A stretch of DNA of 64,000 bases, taken from positions 62,001-126,000 of the IMG/VR virus record IMGVR_UViG_3300032236_001859; one strand, written 5' to 3'. Shown here piece by piece: positions 14,685-24,128 of this stretch; the first letter of the stretch is position 1; every line of letters starts with the position of its first letter. The stretch is from a virus. The position numbers and the translations under genes are program-made. Below the pieces are notes generated by a model. It was not told the origin of the DNA. It saw nothing but the letters and a program-made list of their open reading frames with translations, and searched no databases.

Positions 14685-15541
14685 GGGGACTCCACGTTAT
14701 AGTTTGTGATCTGGGGGGCGGGAAGCGGGGGTGGGGGTACAATGACTTGGATACGGATCCTGTCACCCCCATAGACGCGATCGTCTCCAACATTCACAAA
14801 AGTCATCATCGATGCGGGTCGAGAGGATCCTAACTCGGCACCAATAGTTCCAAGTACCCCAAGGGTGTCGACCACCAAGGGGATGTCGTCGCCGTTCTCA
14901 AATGCGCAGCTGTCAGCACAGCACCCCGTGGTATCCCAGTCCCATGCGGTTTCCGTGGCGCCGCCATCCGGACACTTCACGGTAAGGAATCCCAGAGGAG
15001 CCGTGGACTGAATGGTGCCGCCTCCACTGAGATCGGGGAGGTTTACATTCACCTTTACACCGATGTTGCAGCCTGACCCCGTGACGACATGGCTCGTGGA
15101 ACCAATGAGCCCGGCTCCAGTCATGAAGACGCCACCGTTGGAGAACGTCGGGAAGATACATGGGATGTTGAGGACATCCTTGATGTTGACGCAACAGGGG
15201 TCAGTGGGATCACAGGGCTCCATGGTCCGATTCCAACTCGGAGTCGAACCAGTGATCATGGAGACCTGGGATTGCGTGGACTTCAGGGTACTGCAGTGGA
15301 GGCCGATACCTGGTGGGATCGGGAACAGGGCTCGGATCCGCATCCAGGGGTATTTGAGCTGACCCAGTGGGGTCGTCGGCAGGGCGTAGGGACGTGCCCG
15401 GATGATGTGCTGTAGGGTTGGCGGCCAGCAGGGGCGTGCGGGGATAACGACGTCAATACATGTGGGGACATGATCGACGACGGGGTACGCCGAGGAGGTC
15501 AGATCAGGCAACGCGATGACGTTGAGATCAGGTAGCCGCAC
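14681..15541 (-). CDS. Cys-containing protein, 286 aa, putative virion protein
   Basis: GTG 15541 with AAAGG close upstream; the start overlaps the end of the previous gene by 14 bases. The N-terminal third is Pro-rich and basic. A Cys cluster (EPCDPTDPCC, about residues 108-117) precedes a glycine-rich beta region (GGVFMTGAGLIGSTSHVVTG) and a second cluster (TTGCCADSCAFENGDD, about 205-220). The protein ends in beta strands with PPPPLPAPQ. This is typical of disulfide-stabilised adhesin modules of virions, and similar Cys patterns occur in the fibre genes at 44-57 kb. No named family. Confidence 0.6.
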   Translation of the reverse strand: MRLPDLNVIALPDLTSSAYPVVDHVPTCIDVVIPARPCWPPTLQHIIRARPYALPTTPLGQLKYPWMRIRALFPIPPGIGLHCSTLKSTQSQVSMITGSTPSWNRTMEPCDPTDPCCVNIKDVLNIPCIFPTFSNGGVFMTGAGLIGSTSHVVTGSGCNIGVKVNVNLPDLSGGGTIQSTAPLGFLTVKCPDGGATETAWDWDTTGCCADSCAFENGDDIPLVVDTLGVLGTIGAELGSSRPASMMTFVNVGDDRVYGGDRIRIQVIVPPPPLPAPQITNYNVESP

Positions 15542-16607
15542 CCTTTAGCCTTTCCGCGTTGAAGACGAGATAGATCCTGTGGTCGAGTTCTGATGCCAAG
15601 ACTTCAACATCGGTTCCCGCAACAAGTGTTAAACTTTCACTGTGAACCCCGTTCAGGGACTTCACAGTGTTCACTGCTTTGGTACCAGGGGAACACCCGG
15701 AAATGGGGTCACATGAGAACCCGTCACCACCCCCGAGTCGAAACTTGATAGTGATCCCACTGGGGGAATCATAGCCGAGATCGATGTTGTAACCCTCGGC
15801 GACTTCGGCGCCGCCTACAATTGCATCCTCGGTGACCTCGGCATCAAAACCGGGGTCAGCGGGGAGAGCATCCGTGATCATGGCATCATGGAGACTGATG
15901 GTGGTCACAGCCCCAGTGGCGAGCTCCGTGGTGGCCACTGAAGGTGGAACAATGGGGATGTCAGCGGTGGCGTGGCCCTGGGGATCCGGGGTTACCGCGA
16001 CCTGGGGTAATGGGTTCCCCGCAGATGGACTCCCCGGGGGATACAGCCCGATTTCAACACACCCCGGTATGGTCGTCGAGGTCACCCCGGTGTACGCGAT
16101 ATCACGGGTTGCCCCTGGGGTCTCCGCGAACACGGAATCGCCAAGACAAGGTGTATTCGCCACCCACATGCGTAGGGCACGGGAACTCTCGAGTAACCTG
16201 ATCGTGGATGCCACGACCTCGATGGTGACCCCAGTGGTCACCACGGGGAGCTCAGCGGCGATGCCCACTATGATGTATCCGTACCCCATCTCGGAGTGGG
16301 CGACATCACTGGGATCCACGAAGGCCACACTGACCCTTTGGAGGTCATCGAGGGCCTGTGGGGTCGACACGAAGGCCCAGCCGGCCAGGGGCCCACTGGG
16401 GATCTCGAAACGGAAGCCAACACCGGTGGAAACCACGATGTTGGATAGAACAAGTGGAATCGGCTGCGCGTAGATCTCGGCGTCCACGGTGATCACGAAG
16501 GCGGCATCGGCGAGCCAGGCGCGTTCGGATGCCGAACGATCTGGAGCAATGACGAAGGGGTAGTCCCGTGTCGTATTCGCGGCAAGGAATTGGTTGGCTC
16601 CGATCAT
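15528..16607 (-). CDS. YPF-family tandem paralogue 1, 359 aa, putative tail-associated protein
   Basis: ATG 16607 (ATGA overlap with the upstream gene). The N-terminus FLAANTTRDYPFVIAPD matches the pattern x-YPF seen at the start of the next four gene products upstream. Near the C-terminus TVKSLNGVHSESLTLVAGTD matches their INGV-x-PD-x-GN block, which resembles repeats common in tail fibres. In between are mostly beta strands. It lacks transmembrane segments. The five genes probably arose by duplication and encode related virion surface or baseplate decorations; this is the most divergent copy. Confidence 0.6.
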   Translation of the reverse strand: MIGANQFLAANTTRDYPFVIAPDRSASERAWLADAAFVITVDAEIYAQPIPLVLSNIVVSTGVGFRFEIPSGPLAGWAFVSTPQALDDLQRVSVAFVDPSDVAHSEMGYGYIIVGIAAELPVVTTGVTIEVVASTIRLLESSRALRMWVANTPCLGDSVFAETPGATRDIAYTGVTSTTIPGCVEIGLYPPGSPSAGNPLPQVAVTPDPQGHATADIPIVPPSVATTELATGAVTTISLHDAMITDALPADPGFDAEVTEDAIVGGAEVAEGYNIDLGYDSPSGITIKFRLGGGDGFSCDPISGCSPGTKAVNTVKSLNGVHSESLTLVAGTDVEVLASELDHRIYLVFNAERLKGAAT

Positions 16608-17311
16608 GTCGCCCCCTGGAGTTCGACACGAACACGACCACCCCCAAGTGGGTTCACGTTGACCCTGTGGGGGCCATCATGGGGTGACATCGCGATAAAG
16701 GAGATGTTACCTGCGGAGTCTGGGAGAACGCCGTTTATGGTTTTCAGGGCACGCCTGGCTTCAACACGGCCGGCGTAGGGGTCGCCTACCCCAGACACCG
16801 AGAACCCAGTTGGGGTTCTTTCCAAGCGGATGCCATTGGCACCGACGAGGTAGACATCACCGGTGAGCGTGGTGCCGTCGGGGAGGGTGACCCCGCGTCG
16901 CCACGCGGGATCCGAGACCACGACGACATGGGGGACCAGGGGAGCCGCGAACACATAGGTACGTGGGAACCAGGAACGCACGATCTCGGTGGCATCGGGG
17001 TCGACAACAATGAACCCAGTGGAGACCCCTTGAAACCTGACATCGACGCGACCACCACCGGTGGAGGGGAACACAGCGGTACCCACGGGATCCCCTGCGG
17101 AATCCGTGAAGGTCATCGTGATCCCACGTGCTGGGCTCACCGTGATTTCACCGAGAGCAGCACGTGATGTCGTCGATCTCATGAACAAGGCGGCGTCGAG
17201 AATGAAATCCGCGGGGATCCGGAGACCCTCGGATTCCGGGGGCTCCGAGGCCTGGAAGGGGTAACTGAGCCCCTTGAGACTGTCTTCCCATTGTTGGCCA
17301 TAGATGTTCAT
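16604..17311 (-). CDS. YPF-family tandem paralogue 2, 235 aa
   Basis: ATG 17311, coupled by an ATGA overlap. It begins NIYGQQWEDSLKGLSYPFQAS and then LRIPADFILDAALFM, which parallels the VLPDDLIVDLRL stretch of paralogue 5. The C-terminal part carries LKTINGVLPDSAGNISFIAM (about residues 186-205), the best-conserved block of the family. The rest is beta-rich with Gly/Val/Asp. The shared N-terminal pattern is probably an attachment domain and the INGV block a trimerisation or folding element, as inferred from tail-fibre proteins with similar blocks. Confidence 0.65.
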   Translation of the reverse strand: MNIYGQQWEDSLKGLSYPFQASEPPESEGLRIPADFILDAALFMRSTTSRAALGEITVSPARGITMTFTDSAGDPVGTAVFPSTGGGRVDVRFQGVSTGFIVVDPDATEIVRSWFPRTYVFAAPLVPHVVVVSDPAWRRGVTLPDGTTLTGDVYLVGANGIRLERTPTGFSVSGVGDPYAGRVEARRALKTINGVLPDSAGNISFIAMSPHDGPHRVNVNPLGGGRVRVELQGAT

Positions 17312-18060
17312 GCGCAGGCGTCTCCTGGATCCGACACGAATATCCTGCCGGGGACCCCTGAGTCGACAATGGAGACCACGGGCTCCCCAGGGGCCTTCAT
17401 GATGGTTACCGCGACGACTTCGAGGTTGCCATTGATGTCAGGGAGGACTCCGTTGATCTCACGAATCGGTGGGGTCCGCAGGGCCTCGGCTTCAGCTGAG
17501 ACCTCACAGGGATTCATGGCGACGAGTCGATTTGTTGCGATAAGCCCGATCTTGGCCACCGTTGTAGTCACAATCGAGGAGTCCTGGAGTCGGACCCGCA
17601 TGGTCTCCGCGGTGATCTCAACCCCGGGTCCGGCGACCATGGATACCCGGCCTCCAATGGGGATGCCATGCACGGTAACCGTGGGATCACTGGATCCCAG
17701 GGGATAAACTATAACACACTCGGGGAGCACGGCGAAGGCTCCATCGAGGCGCAGGCGACGACGCGTAATCCCGGATCCCAGTGTTATGGTCCCGGAGACC
17801 CCGGATACCACGGGTTCGAGATCCAGGGGGATCTGGACGATGTCTGCAGTGTTCTCCACGGTGATGTAAGCGATGACTTCACCACCAGCGGAGAGCACAA
17901 CGCTGACAACCAACGCAGTAACCGAAATCGAGGAGATCACGATATCCCCGAATCCACCGGGGACATGGATCAGGAGATCCACGATGACGTCGTGGTCGAG
18001 CCCACTGGAATCATCGACCAGGGGATACGAGATGAGTTCGTTGTTATCAAACCAGGTCAT
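17308..18060 (-). CDS. YPF-family tandem paralogue 3, 250 aa
   Basis: ATG 18060 with an ATGA-type overlap to the upstream gene. It starts TWFDNNELISYPLVDDSS and then VIVDLLIHVPGGFGDIVISS, again the pattern of an aromatic-Pro pair, Asp, and a beta strand after DLL. The C-terminal block is IREINGVLPDINGNLEVVAV (about residues 200-219), nearly identical to paralogue 5 (SINGVTPDINGNLEVV). A central beta region separates the two blocks. It ends with a short SVVDSGVPGRIF-like strand region. Same inferred role as its neighbours. Confidence 0.65.
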   Translation of the reverse strand: MTWFDNNELISYPLVDDSSGLDHDVIVDLLIHVPGGFGDIVISSISVTALVVSVVLSAGGEVIAYITVENTADIVQIPLDLEPVVSGVSGTITLGSGITRRRLRLDGAFAVLPECVIVYPLGSSDPTVTVHGIPIGGRVSMVAGPGVEITAETMRVRLQDSSIVTTTVAKIGLIATNRLVAMNPCEVSAEAEALRTPPIREINGVLPDINGNLEVVAVTIMKAPGEPVVSIVDSGVPGRIFVSDPGDACA

Positions 18061-19370
18061 GGGGTCACCGATGGGGAACTCAAGAGGTCAATGGCTGGGG
18101 TGAGATCCTTATCGATGGTTCCCGCGAGTTCTTGAACCGTGGATCCACTCATGAAGTGGATATCGGCGTGGAGGTGCCAGTGCCCGGTAGTCGGGGAACC
18201 AATAATCATGCGCTTGGCCTCTGAGTTGAGACCAACGCTGTCCTGGGCTTCGACATCGACAACAGCGGTTCCCGGGAATCCCGTGAAATCAGCGAAGGCT
18301 TCACCACCACTCAAGGTGTGCTGGACCAGCCATGAACTCTGTTGGGATACCAACTGAGCCGCGAGTCCGGCCGGCGTAATCGTCACGGTCATCGTGACGC
18401 GAATCTTGCGCTCCGAGTTGTTTACGATGGCGAGGTAGAGCTGGGTAAAATAGGGTCGATTGACAACTCGTTCGACAATCTCCAGGGGACCCGTGGGGGT
18501 CATGATGTCACCCCTGGCCTCGACCTCAGCGATTTTCTCGTTGGCCTTGGCGACGACGTGCTGGTATCTATTGAACTGGTTGTGGTAGATGGCGCCCAGG
18601 GACTGATAGTAAGTCGCCTGGTCTTCCAGCTTATCCTGTACCGTGGCGAGATCCTCGCACTTCACACAGGGATCACAGGTATTCTTGATGACCACTCGAT
18701 TCGGAAACAGGGGATCCACACTGGGTACGATTCTGTAACACGGTCCAGCTTCGACGTGCAGGCTACCCTGGGAATCCGCGATGGCTTGGCCCAGGGAGTA
18801 AGCGTGGTCGCAGGGCGTCGCCGAGCAGTCCACGCGATCCTCGGGATCCGAGAAAGCCACGGAGACCTGTTGACCTAGACTCGTCAGAGTCGAGTAGTCT
18901 TCGAGACGGATGACGACATCCCCGGTGAGGCCCTGGATCGAGGTGACGCCATGGAGACGCCGTGAGCACACCCGTGCCGCAAACTCGACTGGTGCTGCCA
19001 AAGCGGCGAGTCCAGTGATCCCAGCGGTACTCACGATAAGCCGGATTTGACCACCGGAGCCCTGGGCATCCAGACACCTGAAGCCTCCACCGAGGTCGAT
19101 AGAGGTCGCCACAGCGGTATCTATGAATACCCCGGTGGCCCCGGAGACCTGGATAACGGCGAGACCCAGGGGATCCACTGCCAGGGGGTCATAGTTGGGG
19201 TTGAAGGCTTCAAGGATGTAGGGGCCGTCTTGATCCCCGACAACAAGGGCATCGGCGACCACTGATGTGATGAGGACATCACTGGGGTCGGCACCAACGC
19301 TGATGGACTCCGTGGAGTCCACGAAGGGGTACGCGATGTCCAGGTTGGATTCCAGGAATCCTGTGGTCAT
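18057..19370 (-). CDS. YPF-family tandem paralogue 4, 437 aa
   Basis: ATG 19370 (MTTGFLESNLDIAYPFVDST) is preferred over a GTG at 19382 because the paralogues start the same way. It is the longest family member. After the N-terminal block there is a beta region, the block TSIQGLTGDVVIRLEDYS in place of INGV, and a Cys cluster (CDPCVKCED, about residue 230). A helical, coiled-coil-like stretch follows (DKLEDQATYYQSLGAIYHNQ onward), and the C-terminus is a separate beta domain with a GHWHLHADIHF His-rich strand. The added C-terminal domain may bind a ligand. Virion role inferred from context. Confidence 0.65.
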   Translation of the reverse strand: MTTGFLESNLDIAYPFVDSTESISVGADPSDVLITSVVADALVVGDQDGPYILEAFNPNYDPLAVDPLGLAVIQVSGATGVFIDTAVATSIDLGGGFRCLDAQGSGGQIRLIVSTAGITGLAALAAPVEFAARVCSRRLHGVTSIQGLTGDVVIRLEDYSTLTSLGQQVSVAFSDPEDRVDCSATPCDHAYSLGQAIADSQGSLHVEAGPCYRIVPSVDPLFPNRVVIKNTCDPCVKCEDLATVQDKLEDQATYYQSLGAIYHNQFNRYQHVVAKANEKIAEVEARGDIMTPTGPLEIVERVVNRPYFTQLYLAIVNNSERKIRVTMTVTITPAGLAAQLVSQQSSWLVQHTLSGGEAFADFTGFPGTAVVDVEAQDSVGLNSEAKRMIIGSPTTGHWHLHADIHFMSGSTVQELAGTIDKDLTPAIDLLSSPSVTP

Positions 19371-20245
19371 TGCTGCAACCACCCCTCGACGCCACGAAGG
19401 GCACTCTCGACCTGAGCCGCCTTGTTGGCGAGATCGGCGAGGAGTCTGTCGAGGTCTCGGGTAGCCGTGGCCACCGCAGTGATCTCGGCGTCGCCACAGC
19501 AGGGTTCAGCACAGCGATCCGTGAGTTTGAGTCCATTGGTGATCGTGGAGAGATCAGGGCAGCCCTCAGTAACCACTTCAAGGTTACCGTTGATGTCGGG
19601 GGTTACCCCGTTGATGCTTCTAATCGCGGCACGGTTGAGCCCACCGGGGTCTTCGCACCCACATGGGTTAATAACAACCCCGGACGTCATCCCGATCGTG
19701 ATCTCTTGACCAACCACGGTCATCTCGGCATTGGTACCCGGCATCACCGTGATGTCGCCAACAAGTCGAACCGTTCTGCCCAGGGCATCTATAACAGTCA
19801 GCGAGGTCACCCCGGTTTGACCCGGGGCTATCAGGGTTGGGATAATGCGAGTCGCCGCCAATGCGAACGTGTAATCGAGGACACCTGCGGCGAGGACAGC
19901 GGAGGCCCCGCCGAGCACAATGGTGCCGTTTACAGCGTATCCAATGAGACCAGTGACAATGTAACTCTGGTATTCCTCAGTGGAGATCGAGGGTACCGCG
20001 GTGGTCGCCACATCGACGCCATCACATGCAAAGGTCAGGAGCAGACCGGTGCCAAATGCCCGGATACGGGATAGGTAGAATTTGGTGGGGTCCAGGGATG
20101 CCGCCGCGGACAACCTGAGATCCACAATGAGGTCGTCGGGGAGCACGAAGCCCCCCTCGACGGCAGCACGTGATGCCGAATCCAGGAAAGGGAAGGCACG
20201 ATCTGAGTTGAGATCATACCAGTTGGGATTCGTGATTGTGGTCAC
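19367..20245 (-). CDS. YPF-family tandem paralogue 5, 292 aa
   Basis: GTG 20245 with AAGGG about 8 bases upstream. It starts NPNWYDLNSDRAFPFLDSA and continues VLPDDLIVDLRLS. A central beta region leads to VINPCGCEDPGG and the conserved block RSINGVTPDINGNLEVV (about residues 212-228). Cys pairs follow (TDRCAEPCCGD), and the end is a helical coiled coil (RDLDRLLADLANKAAQVESAL). The coiled coil at the C-terminus suggests a trimer. It is the first of the five related genes to be transcribed and directly follows the recurring hairpin element at 20257-20279. Confidence 0.65.
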   Translation of the reverse strand: MTTITNPNWYDLNSDRAFPFLDSASRAAVEGGFVLPDDLIVDLRLSAAASLDPTKFYLSRIRAFGTGLLLTFACDGVDVATTAVPSISTEEYQSYIVTGLIGYAVNGTIVLGGASAVLAAGVLDYTFALAATRIIPTLIAPGQTGVTSLTVIDALGRTVRLVGDITVMPGTNAEMTVVGQEITIGMTSGVVINPCGCEDPGGLNRAAIRSINGVTPDINGNLEVVTEGCPDLSTITNGLKLTDRCAEPCCGDAEITAVATATRDLDRLLADLANKAAQVESALRGVEGWLQQ

Positions 20246-20256
20246 ACGGCGCCCTT

Positions 20257-20279
20257 AGTCTCGACGTGGAGACTTTTTT
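20257..20279. other. Recurring hairpin element, copy 3
   Basis: AGTCTC, loop GACGTG, GAGACT and six T on the plus strand, in the 39-base gap between two minus-strand genes. On the minus strand it ends 12 bases before GTG 20245 and close to the AAGGG ribosome site. It matches copies 1 and 2 in stem and in the run of T/A. Confidence 0.5.
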
Positions 20280-20284
20280 AGAGG

Positions 20285-22066
20285 TCAGACGAGTTCGTAC
20301 TCCACTCGGAGTACGGTTATGTTTCCAGAGTAGCCATCTGCGGCATTCCGGGAGAGCCTGAGGACCACGGTGGATCCCCCGGGGACCCCAGGAAGTGTGA
20401 TAGCCTTGGTGACCTCGTATTTGCCCAGGCGAGGTGCGGGTCCGAGATCCGTGTTGGCATCAGTGAATGCCAGAAGGTTGGCCCAGCCCGGGATCACCGC
20501 AGGGGTCGTCGACGGGGGTACAACCTTGTAGTCGAGCTGCATGGGGATCCCCGTGGGCAGCGCGGCATCAGAGTTCACGAAAACCCAGAACTTGAGGTTC
20601 AGGGTGGACAGTACGAGACCAGGGGGCACAAACAGGGTCCACGTCGGCGCCGCGGTGCGCTGGGCCACCAAGGTGACACCCTGGAGCCCTGAGATGCTTT
20701 CGATCTTGGCATTGTTGAGATCAGCGATATCCGCGTTGCCCTGGGTGAGAATCGTGTTGCTCAGCGCAAGGGTGACATCGCCGTAATAACCCTCGGCGGC
20801 GTTGCCCTGAGTTCCCGTGACCACGATTCCAGGGGCACCCTTGATCTTGGCGATTACGGAGCCACGAACGAATTGCTTACCTGCAATGGTCTTCACGGCC
20901 AGCGCTGATGCCGGGATCGCGGGATCCGGAACCGGCAGGGCTTCCTTCAAGGATTTGATCGAGAGTTGGAGGGTGCCATCTGTGGCCGGGTTTCCACCGA
21001 GGTCGAGGAAGGCTGCCTCAAGTTCTGATGCCGGGCTCATGCTCAGGGAGCGCACGATGCCACCATCAGTGGCCAATAGGATGCGTGAAAACCAGAACTG
21101 GATGTTTTCTTCGTTGGCAGGATCTACCTGAACATTCTCCGACCACGGTGCCGCATTGGTGGCATCGTTCTTGTTCTGGGTCCACCAGATCCCGAACTCG
21201 TTGACCACAATACGCCCCATGGGCTGGAGCTCGGTGCCCCGGACGACCACAAAGGAGTCCACGGGTACCGGTGGGAACAGGGATCGCAGAGTGGCATCAG
21301 TGGGATGATCGAGATTGTACCAGAACGATGATGCAGCGGTGACCCCAGGAGGCACGTTTACCGCGGGTTGCGTTGTCGCCGGTAACCAGCCACGATACGC
21401 AGCGTTGGGTACCGTGATTGACCAGACGCCCAAGGTTTCCGTGATATCAGTGGCGACATCGGCTACTGCGGGCAGCGGGCTCAGCGTGAACTCGTGATGG
21501 GTGTGCGAGGCGTAATCGGGGTTTCCGGCGCGGATATCCATGGCACCCGAGGCACTGAGCTGACCAACGTAGACGCCGAGACCACTGGGGGTCAGGGTGA
21601 GGAATCCAGCTTGGGTTGAAGACAAATAATAGTGCCCGGGTACCGCGATACCGCCGACGAGATCCCTGGTTTCGATGTGAGCCGCCCACTGTGTTAAAGT
21701 GAGACCGGTGAAACGCCCGGTGACCCCGATGACCCCGTTGGTATCGGCTTCCTTGGCGACCAAGATGCCAGCAAAGAAACTCTGGGGTAACGCGGGGTTC
21801 CCGTTTTCCTGGGAACGCGTCGCCGAGATCGCGGGGAAATAAGTGTTCGTGGCGCCGTCGAGATATACAGGAGTACCCACTGTCATCCCGGGTTGCAGGA
21901 TGGCATCAGGGATCTCAAGCATCTGTGATGCCGCCAGGGCATCCAAGATCTCTTTGAGATTCTGGGTACGCGAGGCGAGATCCTGAGATGGCCTATTGGC
22001 CACCGCAGCATTCACGGGCTCGCCGTCCATGATGAAACGAATAAGTCTGGTGTATGGTGTCAGCAT
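20285..22066 (-). CDS. Tail fibre-like virion protein, 593 aa
   Basis: ATG 22066, one base after the upstream stop. The N-terminus (PYTRLIRFIMDGEPVNAAVANRPSQDLASRT) leads into a helix (NLKEILDALAASQ). This is how several baseplate-attached fibre proteins start: a short strand, a linker and a coiled-coil helix. The middle is beta-rich with SHTHHEF (about residue 187), a His pattern often seen at fibre knobs or hinges. The C-terminal half has repeated beta strands ending in GYSGNITVLRVEYELV. Its position after the baseplate J-like genes supports a short tail fibre or baseplate appendage. No specific family is claimed. Confidence 0.6.
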   Translation of the reverse strand: MLTPYTRLIRFIMDGEPVNAAVANRPSQDLASRTQNLKEILDALAASQMLEIPDAILQPGMTVGTPVYLDGATNTYFPAISATRSQENGNPALPQSFFAGILVAKEADTNGVIGVTGRFTGLTLTQWAAHIETRDLVGGIAVPGHYYLSSTQAGFLTLTPSGLGVYVGQLSASGAMDIRAGNPDYASHTHHEFTLSPLPAVADVATDITETLGVWSITVPNAAYRGWLPATTQPAVNVPPGVTAASSFWYNLDHPTDATLRSLFPPVPVDSFVVVRGTELQPMGRIVVNEFGIWWTQNKNDATNAAPWSENVQVDPANEENIQFWFSRILLATDGGIVRSLSMSPASELEAAFLDLGGNPATDGTLQLSIKSLKEALPVPDPAIPASALAVKTIAGKQFVRGSVIAKIKGAPGIVVTGTQGNAAEGYYGDVTLALSNTILTQGNADIADLNNAKIESISGLQGVTLVAQRTAAPTWTLFVPPGLVLSTLNLKFWVFVNSDAALPTGIPMQLDYKVVPPSTTPAVIPGWANLLAFTDANTDLGPAPRLGKYEVTKAITLPGVPGGSTVVLRLSRNAADGYSGNITVLRVEYELV

Positions 22067-22067
22067 T

Positions 22068-22625
22068 TTAGGTGGCCTCAGTCATCCAGGTTGCCGCGAC
22101 TTGGCCAGAGCTGCCAACGTCGAGAGGTGTGGTCAGCTTGAACCTGGCATAGACGAGGTCATCCACGATTGTGGTCCCTGGTCCAGGTGAAGCCACGAGG
22201 CACAAGGCGAAGATTGTGGATCCCGCGGCAGCTGAGAATGCGAGCCCATTGATTTCACCCACGGCGCCCTGGGAGAGTGCATGGTAGGTGCCCCGGTTCC
22301 CCGTGTACTTCAAGGGGTCGGATGCCGCCAGTAAGGGCTGGGCGACCAGGGGACCCCGGATGATGTCACGGGTGCCCACTGCGGCGGCACGCACTGATGC
22401 CGAGGTATCATCGCGTGATGGTGTCGGGCTCGCGGGGCCCGCGTTGTCAAACTCAAACCACATCCGCGCCAACCGGAACCGGGCATCCCCGGAGAGCAGC
22501 TTGGCGACGATGTCGGCGCCCTGGTAGGTCACCAGGTTTAGCCCAGTGACAGCCCCCTTGGGGCTCTCAGGGCACCACACCCTGACCTGGCTTCGGAAAT
22601 CTGAGAGATCAAGAGATGACTTCAT
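22068..22625 (-). CDS. Baseplate-region virion protein, 185 aa
   Basis: ATG 22625 overlaps the upstream stop (ATGA). The N-terminal part (FRSQVRVWCPESPKGAVTGLNLVTYQGADIVAKLL) continues as ARFRLARMWFEFDNAGP. It looks like a conserved phage pattern (a Gly-hinged strand, then Y-x-GADI-x-AKLL) that I associate with proteins between baseplate J and tail fibre genes. The remainder is beta-rich. It probably helps mount the fibre encoded by the next gene; this rests on position. Confidence 0.55.
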   Translation of the reverse strand: MKSSLDLSDFRSQVRVWCPESPKGAVTGLNLVTYQGADIVAKLLSGDARFRLARMWFEFDNAGPASPTPSRDDTSASVRAAAVGTRDIIRGPLVAQPLLAASDPLKYTGNRGTYHALSQGAVGEINGLAFSAAAGSTIFALCLVASPGPGTTIVDDLVYARFKLTTPLDVGSSGQVAATWMTEAT

Positions 22626-24109
22626 GCGTTCCACACTTTCGGCTCGTAGTCCGTGGTTGTAATTGAATCGTTCCCGATAGCCATTCCTGCGGTGATCTCG
22701 ACGAGATCCTGGGTACCCCCAGCACTTGCTGAGACCTGTTCAGGACTCCCGATTTCTGCCATGGAAAGGCTATCCTCAACGGGGTCCAGGGCAATCTGGG
22801 TGATAACCAGGACACCGGCGGGAAGTAATGATTTTATTCTACCCAGGAACCCGGTTTCACGGCTCAGGAAGTCCTGTGGTTTCACCTCAATGAAAACCAA
22901 GCTGCTGCCCAGGATGTTATCGAGCATGAACGCCAGGGGATTCACGGGGATACTGGCATCAACGAAATCCGCCAATGGTTTCCCAGCGGAGACCCCTCGG
23001 GCATGAACACGATCCCAGAACTCGGAGACATCCCGATCGCTCCCCAGGACCTCGAAGCGAACCTCGGGTTCACCATCACGGATGCCGAGCACACTCCAGG
23101 ACCCCAGACGGTTCGGGATCACCACGGTTCCCGTGATATCAGTGAGTTCAGGACTCAAGACGAGGCCGTTGATATTTGAGATATTGTCGGGGTTACCATC
23201 ACTGAAATCGGTGATCACCACGGTGTCGAATACGAAGTCACCTGGTTTCAGGTGATCCCCAACGCTGACCAAAGGGGTCGCCTTGGCGTGCCCACGATAC
23301 ACGGTCTTATCAGTGACGACGACGAGACCATCGATGTCGAGTTCGACGACTTCGACGACCTCTGTGCCCTCGACATACTTGAGACCCGCTGAGGCGAGAA
23401 GCCCGCGTTCCAGGGCTTCAACACTTGGACCCTGGAGGAGCATGGACCACGTGGCCTCCACGGTGTCAATGTAGGCCTGCGAGGATTCTCCACCGATGCC
23501 GACCACGGAGCCAAAGCGGAGATACGGGGTGCGTTCATCGATCTCGATGTCCCGCATCCAGAGCTTCAGACGGCGGTCCTGCCGAGTCGCCCCCGTGGCG
23601 TCTGTATAAGTCTTCGGGGTGCCATCAGCGTTATACAAGAGTTCAGAGGTAACTACCTCAAATGGGTTCTCTCTGAAACGGAGGACTCCAGCGGAGACAT
23701 CAAATACGAAGTTTGTGATATCCCAGATATAGGTCGGGGTCACAATTTTATCTGTGATGATCCCGATACTTCTGAGCTGAGATGGTGCTGGCCAGGCAAA
23801 GCTCGCCGCTGCGGTTTGCCCGTAAACAAAGCTGCCATCAAACCTGCGACCCTCGGACCCAAATACGATGATGTTGGGTTCCACGGTAAGCCCGGATTCC
23901 AGGAGTTCGAGGAGTCCCCATTGCCGGGTCAGATAGGGCTGAATGGTATGAATTGAGATCGCGGCGGTGAGATCCGTGTTCCTCAGATTGACATCCTCTT
24001 CGACCATGAGTTCCGCGAAGGTTTCCAAGGTGAGGAGATCGGCGTCACTGAGTTGCCTCTGCCAGAACTCTCCCAAGGCGTAGAACAACGCCTTGGAGTC
24101 CGTGGTCAT
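22622..24109 (-). CDS. Baseplate-region virion protein, 495 aa
   Basis: ATG 24109 (TTDSKALFYALGEFWQRQL) is chosen; the frame is open to a TTG at 24142 with no ribosome site. The N-terminus is helical, with acidic patches (LTLETFAELMVEEDVNLRN) and a segment ISIHTIQPYLTRQWGLLELL. The middle and C-terminus are beta-rich with several surface loops. It lies directly after the J-like gene, where contractile phages usually carry another wedge or fibre-connector protein. No family name is claimed. Length and coupling (ATGA with the next gene) support a structural role. Confidence 0.6.
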   Translation of the reverse strand: MTTDSKALFYALGEFWQRQLSDADLLTLETFAELMVEEDVNLRNTDLTAAISIHTIQPYLTRQWGLLELLESGLTVEPNIIVFGSEGRRFDGSFVYGQTAAASFAWPAPSQLRSIGIITDKIVTPTYIWDITNFVFDVSAGVLRFRENPFEVVTSELLYNADGTPKTYTDATGATRQDRRLKLWMRDIEIDERTPYLRFGSVVGIGGESSQAYIDTVEATWSMLLQGPSVEALERGLLASAGLKYVEGTEVVEVVELDIDGLVVVTDKTVYRGHAKATPLVSVGDHLKPGDFVFDTVVITDFSDGNPDNISNINGLVLSPELTDITGTVVIPNRLGSWSVLGIRDGEPEVRFEVLGSDRDVSEFWDRVHARGVSAGKPLADFVDASIPVNPLAFMLDNILGSSLVFIEVKPQDFLSRETGFLGRIKSLLPAGVLVITQIALDPVEDSLSMAEIGSPEQVSASAGGTQDLVEITAGMAIGNDSITTTDYEPKVWNA

Positions 24110-24128
24110 CGTGGCGCGAAGGCTGGGG

